Part shown: positions 1 through 7,372 of the stretch, one piece after another
Layout of the letters: each line of letters starts with the position of its first letter
How positions within the stretch are numbered: position 1 is the stretch's first letter
DNA from: Gracilaria caudata
Taxonomy: Eukaryota; Rhodophyta; Florideophyceae; Gracilariales; Gracilariaceae
Direction of reading: 5' to 3'
NCBI GenBank assembly: GCA_030374735.1
Contig: JASCIV010000462.1
Location: 1 to 19,242 of the forward strand
Length of the DNA stretch: 19,242 bases
Notes under the pieces: model-generated
What the model saw: the letters and a program-made list of their open reading frames with translations, nothing else
What the model was told of the DNA's origin: nothing
Database searches by the model: none
Translations under genes and position numbers: made by a program

Positions 1-670
1 GAAGCTCCTGGTTCTTTGTCGTTACAGAAAACATCAAATAGTGCTTATCGTTAAAAAATTTTCAATTTAAGTGAAAATGACACAAAATTCGCTTTTATGT
101 TTTCAACGAGCTATACACATTTGGTTGTTAAATATGGGCTTTTAGATCGTGTGGGAAGTAGTTTTCGTCTTCTTGCTGACGAAGTTGATTTTCAGATATT
201 AAAAAACAAAGTAAGCACGCGAGATTACTAAATGTGACTAAATTGTGACTGACTTGGAGTTTTTTGGAGGTGACTATGACTTCTGGAATTCTTAAAAGTT
301 TAGTCACATATACGCCCCTGAGTCAAACTGAAACGACTCATATTTACAAAAAGTTCTAGTCCCTGCTAAAACTGTGTATCGCGCATCTGAGTCTGTTACT
401 TTTTTTTAATCATTTTAGAAGTACAGTTATCTCTTACAGCTACTGATAACAATAAAAAGTTTGATATTATTCATTGAAGACGCTCTGTATGTAACACTTT
501 TTCAAGAGACCATTTTTCGAGCTGTAAACGTCAAGAGCTCATTTTCTATGAGCAGACTCTCTGAATGACTAATATACATGTGTAGTTGAGGTTTTCTTAT
601 ATGTATCTATTATTTTTGTACATCCTATTTCAACATTCAACGTCATCAAATATCCAAAAGTGATAAACTT
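1..670. other. AT-rich intergenic stretch without a recognisable gene
   Basis: No open frame of convincing length or composition is seen on either strand. The stretch is AT-rich, with many short homopolymer runs. Its only recognisable content is the partial mobile-element copy at about 230-320, listed separately. Confidence 0.6.
230..320 (-). mobile_element. partial copy of the CAGGGGCG miniature inverted-repeat element
   Basis: The plus strand ends in TTTAGTCACATATACGCCCCTG at base 320, preceded by GGTGACTATGACT (about 270-282). Both blocks, in the same order and nearly the same spacing, match the reverse complement of the left half of the complete element at 15224-15406. No matching CAGGGGCG end is visible on the 5' side, so this copy looks truncated or strongly diverged there, and the left boundary is approximate. 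Confidence 0.5.
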
Positions 671-744
671 CAAATAATTTTTATGTAGTTTTTCGGAAAG
701 CGGTGCTCCCGCAATATTGGAGCACAATGCAATAGGAAGTCCAA

Positions 745-845
745 TTTGAATTGAGATCGCAATAAAAATTGCAATAAGTCATATGTCTGGCAATATGCAA
801 ATTTTATTGCATATTGCAATATATTGCAATAGCAATTTATTGCAA
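745..845. repeat. TTGCAATA-rich simple repeat with hairpin
   Basis: Short units TTGCAATA and ATTGCAAT recur in both orientations. They include an 11-bp inverted repeat with a 6-base loop at 790-817 (GCAATATGCAA / TTGCATATTGC). No coding meaning is apparent. It sits directly before the first copy of a dispersed repeat and may mark its edge. Confidence 0.5.
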
Positions 846-849
846 GACA

Positions 850-1160
850 GCCCTGGTGGCTGTGCGTCTGTGGAGACGAAAGCGCGTTACGCGTTGTGTC
901 CCGGAAAACTGGCCATGCAACTTGCACCGCCCTTCAGCGCGAGGCTAACAAGTCCCACCGAGCGTCTGCTGATCCGATATCGTGCTGTTTCTTTGACTTT
1001 GACTCTGTGACTTTGGATCAATTTATAACTGGGTGCTGTTGTTTTCGGGGAGTGTTGGTGGCCACGTGGACAAGAGGAACACAATTTAATTCGGTATTAT
1101 TTAGAGAAATGACCCCTTTTTAGTTATTTTTTAATGTCTATCTCCGTAGACATTTTGTAG
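850..1160 (+). repeat. dispersed repeat, copy 1 (internally deleted)
   Basis: This stretch shares ordered blocks with 2500-3054. They are a GAGACG-AGCGCGTT block, GAGCRTCTGCTG, GACTTTGGATCARTTYRTAAC, GGTGGCCACGTGG, CACAATTTAA, an AGAGAAA block, and finally GTCTATCTCSGTAGAC (1136-1151 here). Relative to copy 2, about 200 bases of foldback sequence between the last two blocks are missing. Small open frames here on both strands are probably accidental. The nature of the element is unknown: no transposase frame is seen. Confidence 0.5.
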
Positions 1161-1169
1161 GACCCTCCC

Positions 1170-1838
1170 ACGTGCAAAAAGTTGATGGAGTGCGCCATGG
1201 TCACTTCCCCTAGATGGCACCCTCCTCGTTTTCTTGATGCGCCAACTTTGTGAGGGGGAAAGACTTAGTGCGGAACCGTTCCCTTCGAACATGCACAAGT
1301 CCACAGATCAAGCTCCCATCTTTTTCTGTCTGTTAATGCTCTACAATACCCTCATTTTGTTAAACTGATGCTCGAACCAATATATTTTCCCTGCCGCTCT
1401 CTTTTTCCAGCCCAAAAGCTAGATGATTGCTAACATATCCTGTGAAGACAATCATTGCTACAATCATTGGTCTCCCTGTGTAAGAATATGTTTCTGAACC
1501 TTCCCATTTACACAACACCCCATCCATATGTCCTGGCATCAAAGGAAGAGGACGGAATTTCCAATCATATTGAACAGCTCGCACTCATAATGTTCGATCT
1601 TCAAAAAGTATACATTCAGCAACAGATGCAAGCAATGAAAAAATGAAAACAGATGCCACCCTCCTCCTGGTCAAGCACATAATCGCCTCTCCGAGAACAC
1701 TATATCTATATCCTCACAACCTCGCGCTCCAACCCTTCATCGCTCTTCAAATACACGCAACATCCGCCAAATCCTTCACGTCTACCTAAACCGCTCTTCT
1801 GCCCACTGCAACTCTGAGTTTTCCATCGCACTCACATC
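1170..1838. other. region without a supported gene; possible leader of the next gene
   Basis: Two short overlapping frames (1360-1584 minus, with a hydrophobic stretch; 1455-1646 plus) have no recognisable family and no supporting signals. The last 150 bases are CT-rich, with a TATA-like ACTATATCTATA at about 1698-1709. They resemble the CT-rich leaders before other genes in this window. Confidence 0.4.
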
Positions 1839-2060
1839 ATGATCGCCCCAAACAATATCTTTACCCTCTTGATGGTGTCGCTTCTGACCCTCTTTTCCGC
1901 GTCCGCCGTCGCCCGACACCTCTCCGTTATCCCTATCATCGACATTCACCAGTCCACTCCTCGTCATTCCGCTCGTCCGTCAGTAGCAGGAAGAAGCAGT
2001 GTTGCAGTCAACAGCTCATGCCGGTGGGAACACGGTGCAATCTTCCGGGGGCAACATTGA
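1839..2060 (+). CDS. possible small secreted protein, 73 residues
   Basis: The frame starts with ATG and its first 25 or so residues form a good signal peptide: a short polar start, a hydrophobic core rich in Leu, Val and Ser, then an Ala-Ser-Ala-Val-Ala stretch suitable for cleavage. The rest is short, basic and Ser/Arg/His-rich, with one Cys and no recognisable domain. A CT-rich leader precedes the ATG. In another frame the bases after about 1990 encode a Cys-containing stretch (KKQCC, then TRCNLPG). The gene may therefore be frameshifted or spliced, and this could be only the N-terminal piece of a longer secreted protein. No family is recognised. Confidence 0.35.
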   Translation: MIAPNNIFTLLMVSLLTLFSASAVARHLSVIPIIDIHQSTPRHSARPSVAGRSSVAVNSSCRWEHGAIFRGQH

Positions 2061-2500
2061 CATTTTCCCTCTTTTCTAATCGTTTTGAAAGAAACACGGG
2101 GGAGCCGATATGATCTCATTGTTTGTATCGAACCTAAAAACTTTTGCAACTGAGAATAGAGTATTTATCATCTCTCTTTTTATCCACAAAACTCTTTTCT
2201 GTACGCTTTTTAGAAAAGTGTTTGAGGACAGCTAACGTAAGGCAATTTTTTTTAATACTCTAACAGGTTGCTAGCTCTACTTGTCGTGCTTCAGAACGCC
2301 ACCGTTCGTAACACGTTTTGTTTCATTTGTTAAAGGAAAGAGAAAAAGTCTAATATACAGTCCTTCAAGCCCCTTCATGCACTCTCATTCCGGCCTATGT
2401 AAGACATCAGTAGTCAGCATGGCTGGTGCTTCCGTTAAAAGTGCTCATACCATGTTGCGACTCGTGCGCCAGTGTCTCTGTGTGGCAGGAAACGTGCAAA
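2061..2500. other. intergenic stretch, nothing recognised
   Basis: There are T-rich runs and short frames only. One plus frame (2281-2556) enters the dispersed repeat that begins near 2500 and has no recognisable similarity. Confidence 0.5.
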
Positions 2501-2800
2501 CACACCACGGAAAGCGGTGTGTGGTTTCTGATGATGATGAACCACGCGCAGTGTGACTTTCGATGACGAGAAGTCGGGGGCTGCCACATTTTGCGCTGTT
2601 GCCCTTTGGATAGAGGCCCGGCTGCGCTGGAGACGGCAGCGCGTTGAATCCAAGACAGGAACGGAGCATCTGCTGTGGAATCGGATCCAAAATCGTCTAC
2701 AACTTGGGACTTTGGATCAGTTCGTAACGGCGTGCCGTTTACTGTTTTTCTTTTTTTGCACTCTCGGTGGCCACGTGGCAAGGTGGCACACAATTTAACA
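2500..2800 (+). repeat. dispersed repeat, copy 2
   Basis: This is the partner of 850-1100, with the ordered blocks listed there. GGACTTTGGATCAGTTCGTA lies at about 2707-2726, GGTGGCCACGTGG at about 2767-2779 and CACAATTTAA at about 2790-2799. Frames of 70-130 codons on both strands overlap one another inside it and are probably not genes. Copy 2 continues directly into the foldback element at 2801-3054. Confidence 0.5.
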
Positions 2801-3054
2801 CTTCAGAGAAACCGGGAAGCTTACGTGTAGCTCAATAGACGTAAGGTACGAATATGATTGGTTAGATTGGCGTCATTGGCGGGAGCATTTGGTTCTGATT
2901 TTGCCAAGTGTTTATTTCGCAAAACGCTACAACATTGGCAGTCATTCAATCATTTGCTGACTGGAACCACTGAACAACCTTCTCTACATGCAATCTAACT
3001 GGCTCTTCGTATGTCTATCTCGGTAGACTTAAGAACTTCCCGGTTCTGAAGGGA
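2801..3054. mobile_element. foldback (inverted-repeat) element of about 254 bp
   Basis: The two ends are long imperfect inverted repeats. Left-arm blocks CTTCAG, ACCGGGAAG, ATAGAC and GGTTAGATTGG (2801 to about 2872) are matched in order by the reverse complement of about 2984-3054, which reads CTTCAG, ACCGGGAAG, ATAGAC and AGTTAGATTGC. The arms are about 70 bases with small gaps, around a spacer of roughly 110 bases. There is no open frame, so it would be non-autonomous. No clear target-site duplication is visible at the ends. Confidence 0.55.
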
Positions 3055-4130
3055 AATGCGGGAAGCGGAAACATGCATTTTCGTAATTGACGGTGATGCT
3101 GGGAACAACGTCTGGCCGGTGAACGAACGTACGTGAAATAAATCCTCTTCTGAATGCCAAAAATAGAAGGCTTAGCTCCAACATGAATATCGGTCTCAAG
3201 AGCTACTCAAACTACTGCCTCGGACAAAGAGGCCTCGACGTCCAGCCGAGCAGCAACGCGCCGCTCAACGCGTTTTTGTTGTTTAGGTCTCGACTCAGGG
3301 TGCTTACAAAAGTCGCGAGTGTTAAAAAGCATGATCCTTTAAATATGGCACCTATAGGTGCCATATTTTAAGGATCATGCTTCGTGTAAAATGAAAACCC
3401 AGTCTGCGGCAAGTGAGAGACGAAATGTCTTTTCCCGGAGGCACGATCTCGCACGCGTCTGCAAGATCTCTTCACGCACATCGCGCCATGATGGCCAAGT
3501 AGCGCGTTTTGCGCTAACTGAAAGCTGCCAACGTTTGCCTGTTGAACAACACGCTCGGTGTACGCTCTCCCAATCAGAACCATCGCAGGCGGACCTGCGA
3601 TTATTGTACATCTTCTCAGGTCATCCTCCCACCAACGGAGAAACACATCAAGCCATGCTGTACTTGGCGCAAACAACTGATAACGGCTTGAAAGCATGCT
3701 CGTCTGCGTCAACGCGCAAGCGCTGATCTGTGCTTATACCCAACACCAGCTAGCATTCCACTCCCGCTAATCGAAGTCAGCATCTCTGTGCATACACAAG
3801 CAACGTCTCGCTTTCCAAGATCAAGGGAAAAGAACAACTCTTTATCAGAGTGTACGACTACAAAAGGACAAGGAAACGTGCGTGGTAATGCACGTGTGCC
3901 GTAAAGCTACATCCTATCGATGTCAACTACCTCTAAATGACAGCCTGAATGTACCACTACCTCTAAAAAAATTAGCAACGTGCGCACTCTTTGCGACAAG
4001 TAAATGTGAATAATGTTGGGAAATACGTGCTCCGGTGAGTGAAACCAAGTGCATCGTATTCAGATCCAGCAAACAACGATCGCTCTACGCTGTTTGGCCA
4101 TTCTCTAGCGCCGTGAACAAACCTGATTGT
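3055..4130. other. region without a supported gene
   Basis: A minus-strand frame at 3368-3697 (109 codons from its first ATG) and an overlapping plus-strand frame at 3358-3726 have no recognisable family. The minus one contains a plausible protein-like stretch (FLRWWEDDLRR) but no domain I can name. The notable structure is the palindrome at 3327-3382. A direct repeat ACTACCTCTAAA occurs twice near 3926-3967. Confidence 0.4.
3327..3382. repeat. 56-bp near-perfect palindrome
   Basis: The left arm at 3327-3352 and the right arm at 3357-3382 are reverse complements over 26 positions with a single mismatch. The four-base centre TATA is itself palindromic, so the whole could extrude as a cruciform. 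The flanks do not continue the symmetry, so the boundaries are sharp. Confidence 0.9.
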
Positions 4131-5198
4131 TCATACCGGTATTGAACTGTCGTCGCTCATCTCTCCATAGCTTTCCACTTCACTCAGTTCCAAATCATAA
4201 TTCGACAGATTCAAAACGCGTTTGCCGTCGCGATACGAGCAGATCACTACCGCATCGTCTGCCGTTGGAACGTGACATTTCGCTTGTAGCTTCTTCCAAT
4301 CAAGCGGATTACTCATGTCGTAGAATATATGTCGCCGAAGCACAATGGAGCCAATATAGCAAATCAACGAAGTAAACCATACGAAAATAATGAATATCAA
4401 CAACCCCACATGTATCTCGGTAGCAGCCCCCTGGTCAACCTTGAAGGGACACTGAGTTTTGGTCGATCCTAGAAAGATACGACGACGCAAATCGATCTCA
4501 TCTGTGACGCCGGCTGCGTAAAGTTCCGCCGCACGTTGCGCGTACGCATTCGGCGATTCAATCTTGTCGTGCTCCTCTACCCTTGTCGCAAAAAAGCTCA
4601 CATTGGTACCTTGGTTTAAGTCGTCTTCCGTCTGTTGTCCGGAGATATACACCAATGAGTCCATTACGAGTGCATAGCTACACACATTCCCAACACACTC
4701 TCTACTCGCATTGGTGAGGGGTAAACGTTGATGCCCCCTTGAAATGTTGTACGAAAACGCAGTCTGCTGAGAACAGTCAGTTCTGAGATTAAGAAGGCTC
4801 ACATTTCCATACTGCTGCTCAAATGTGTCCTGTTCCACGTTGGTACAGTTGAGAGCAACGATATACGCTTCACGAAACTCTGCAAAGTTTTGATTGGAAC
4901 GAGAGGCGGCGTCCACTGCGATGCAGTTCTGAATTTCCGGTGCCATGAGACGATCGCAATCGCTGAACAGAGAGTACACCACCTCAATGGCAACAAACGC
5001 AAACGCAGACAGAATGGTTATGATTCGCGTTCGACGCACGTGCTTGCGATAGGGAAGAGGGACGCCACGATGAAGTGAACGACATTCGAAGTACTTTGAG
5101 AAAGACAGTGCGGCCGAAAACGCTAGCAGCTCGCATACGCAGGAGAGAACGGTGGCCACACAGCTGATGTACTGCGACTTGATCGGAATCAAAACCAT
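4131..5198 (-). CDS. three-pass membrane protein with glycosylated ectodomain, 355 residues
   Basis: The family is not recognised. The ATG at 5198 is chosen because the frame upstream of it lacks another ATG and because a CT-rich leader like those of other genes here precedes it. Hydrophobic segments lie at about residues 11-33, 57-78 and 262-287. Residues 80-260 form a probable extracellular domain with Cys at 81, 92, 117, 142, 168, 173 and 250, and N-glycosylation sequons at 118, 132, 151, 163 and 199. After the last segment come a basic Arg-Arg-His stop-transfer, a Ser-Asn-Pro-Leu motif and an acidic Ser-rich tail. The arrangement of N-terminal membrane segments, a Cys-bearing ectodomain and a single C-terminal segment followed by an Asn/Asp-Pro-Leu motif resembles the protein at 7373-9505, so the two may be distant paralogues. 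The reading frame is intact. Function is unknown. Confidence 0.75.
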   Translation of the reverse strand: MVLIPIKSQYISCVATVLSCVCELLAFSAALSFSKYFECRSLHRGVPLPYRKHVRRTRIITILSAFAFVAIEVVYSLFSDCDRLMAPEIQNCIAVDAASRSNQNFAEFREAYIVALNCTNVEQDTFEQQYGNVSLLNLRTDCSQQTAFSYNISRGHQRLPLTNASRECVGNVCSYALVMDSLVYISGQQTEDDLNQGTNVSFFATRVEEHDKIESPNAYAQRAAELYAAGVTDEIDLRRRIFLGSTKTQCPFKVDQGAATEIHVGLLIFIIFVWFTSLICYIGSIVLRRHIFYDMSNPLDWKKLQAKCHVPTADDAVVICSYRDGKRVLNLSNYDLELSEVESYGEMSDDSSIPV

Positions 5199-6027
5199 GT
5201 CGAAGCACACACACGCAGGGCAGGGAAGGGAAGACAGTGCCAAAGGGAAGGGGATGAGGGTGCGGAAGGCTGGGGTACGTTTCCGACACCGTCGGTGATG
5301 CGAGCGTCTGGGATGCACAGAAAGTTTTTTTGTACTAACGGTTTGGCATGGGCGGTAACAAAGCGCATCGAAGTACGGCTTGTCTATTGGCTTGTTTCTC
5401 GGCAATCAGAACGGCGTTGGACACCTGAATGTAGGGTGCCATTGTGTACTGACGTGGCAAGGATGGATAGCAGTAATGCCGAAGCAATGAACGCATTAAA
5501 CTTACTTCTGGGGAGCAACGGAGACTTTCCTGGGAAGTGGATTTCCGACGCACATTGCTGTGATGTATTCCTCTTTCGCACGACCGTCATGATTACACGA
5601 AGGTAAGGCGTTGGTTGCCAAAATCACGTGCCGAGCGTGATTGTGCGCTACCAATCGGCTGGCTGCTGCCTGTTGCGAGCTGCTCATGAGCTTTGGACGA
5701 GTTGTTTGCTCCAACTGTACTACGTGAACTCTCTCGAAACCCTGCGTCGAGTTGAGCGGTATCCCTCATAGCCGTCGTGCCACAGATGGACGTCGGACCC
5801 ACGAGAAATTGGGGACTGTGGTGGCGTTTCCGCGGGGCGGTGACCTGTGGGAGGCAAAGCAGAAAGCCAAGTGCATGGGAGCATTGTGATTGGACAAGCA
5901 CGCGGAGAGGGAACCGCAGCGCGGTGCTTCTTGACCGCAGCTCGTGAACTCCCGCGATGCGAGGATCGCTAAAGCGCCAGCATGATCGTCAGTGTGGTGG
6001 GACAGCACTGATATCGATAAGGTGGCA
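5199..6027. other. divergent upstream region, no supported gene
   Basis: This lies upstream of the minus-strand membrane gene. The first 80 bases are its CT-rich leader (read on the minus strand). Several 60-100 codon frames overlap on both strands (for example 5295-5606 plus and 5593-5901 minus), but none has a recognisable domain or signal peptide. The end adjoins the NADAR relic. Confidence 0.4.
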
Positions 6028-6290
6028 TTCCACCTTGTGTGGCGAAGCTATTGCTTTCGTTGATGAGCAAATGGCCACCGCTTTTCAGAACACCTCAACG
6101 CAGTTGGCGGCGAAGAAGCTATGGCGAGTTCTATAACTGGGAAGCAACATAGCGTTGTTCCCACAATGCGGGGAAGCGAGTCGTTTCGTACTCATGTCCG
6201 ATGATGGCACACTGGTGGAGGATGAGTCGGGTGATATCTCGGCATACTGTGCCACAGCCGTTTTGACAGTGCTGAGAGAAATGCAGATGT
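6028..6290 (+). pseudogene. decayed NADAR-domain copy
   Basis: The stretch GATGAGCAAATGGCCACCGC (6062-6081) and what follows match the intact NADAR gene around 12750-12815, which reads GACGAAGAAATGGCCACCGC. A second block, starting CAATGCGGGGAAGCG near 6162 and continuing through TCCGATGATGGCACACTGG, matches 12896-12951. Between the blocks the middle of the domain is missing, and the frame is not maintained. This is a partial, frame-broken relic of the same family, more diverged than a recent duplicate. Confidence 0.75.
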
Positions 6291-7240
6291 GATCCCTTCG
6301 TCACTATGATAGGGGGATCTGTTCTTTTTTCAGATTTTCCTACCTTACGGACAGTTTTTTACAGCCAATAGGATCTCATTATTTCGTATCCGAAGTTAAT
6401 CTTGTTCCACGAGCTCCCAGATTCCCCATTGTGGAAACTACCTCCGGTACCTGTACCGTCGTACGTTCCATTCGTCAAACCTTCAGTTCTGTTCTCACAA
6501 AGTTTTTGTCACCGCAGCTCGCTCCGCGTAGACAAAGCGCCTTGTGAGGCTGTCAAAGAGGGTAGCAAAACTTTCCAAGCGACAGGGGTGATCTACGCTT
6601 GAAAGTAGCGTCCAACTGCTAAGAATGCGCGTCCCATAGAACGACCCATAAACCTCAGCAGAGCACCAGTTCTAACGAGCAGCGTCCTACTACAGCCAAA
6701 TGACGTCATCTTCGAATGTGTACACCCGTCCCAATTCATATCAACTTTCTGTCATTTTAGGTGTTTGTGATAGGCCACTTTCTATGATCTGACTGAAAGG
6801 TCCAGGACCTCCGATCATCGCGCTAGTTGATCGCACAAGAAATCAAACTTGCAGCTACACGTGCAAAACCTTGCAACATCTGAACAACCAACTTCAGTCT
6901 GTACTGGATTTTGGCTTGCTAAAAGGGCTGAGCTGCAGTATACAGCAACCCAGGACGTGGACTAGAAGGCCACATCTAGCCATGTCCAATCTGTAGTTAC
7001 CACAGAAACGCAAGTGCTAAGCAGTTTTGCTTCCCAACATCATCGATGATCTGTACAAATTGCTGCCGATGACTCACAATCAATATCGAACACCAATTTT
7101 TCAGCATACTCTTTGAAGAGCAATGCATTTCGTGAAGTACTGCAAAATGTTCGAAACTGATTTCATGTGCCTGCGATTTCACTTTTTCAAAGTGGGCGTT
7201 TCTGAGTAAACGTTCACGCTCCAATCTTCAGAAGAATGCC
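6291..7240. other. intergenic region without a supported gene
   Basis: There are short frames only (6402-6602 plus; 6997-7224 minus), without ATG starts, signal peptides or recognisable domains. The end is the promoter side of the large membrane gene. Confidence 0.5.
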
Positions 7241-7253
7241 ATGAGCGCAAGCC

Positions 7254-7261
7254 GTATAAAG
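7254..7261 (+). promoter_or_regulatory. TATA box of the large membrane-protein gene
   Basis: GTATAAAG stands about 112 bases before the ATG at 7373. It lies inside the 5' extension of the open frame that begins at 7241. If transcription starts roughly 30 bases downstream, as is usual for TATA promoters, the ATG at 7241 is not transcribed and 7373 is the start. Confidence 0.5.
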
Positions 7262-7372
7262 AGTTTCGACACACAGTTCACAACTGCTCTTTCAGTTTTC
7301 GAAGTTCACATCGCCCTACACTTCATCCATACGTTTGCGAGAAGGGCCTCCTTCTGCGTTGTGCATACCTCA

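Noticed and set aside
1360..1584. Minus-strand 74-codon frame with a hydrophobic stretch
   Set aside because: It has no recognisable family or splice context, and composition alone does not support a gene.
2407..2793. Minus-strand frame of 128 codons
   Set aside because: It lies inside a dispersed repeat whose other copy does not keep the frame, and overlaps several other frames of similar length.
6997..7065. Possible further relic of the large membrane gene (CAAGTGCTAAGC then CATCGATGATC, as near 9017-9050)
   Set aside because: Only two short blocks match and their spacing differs by seven bases; this is too little to separate from chance.
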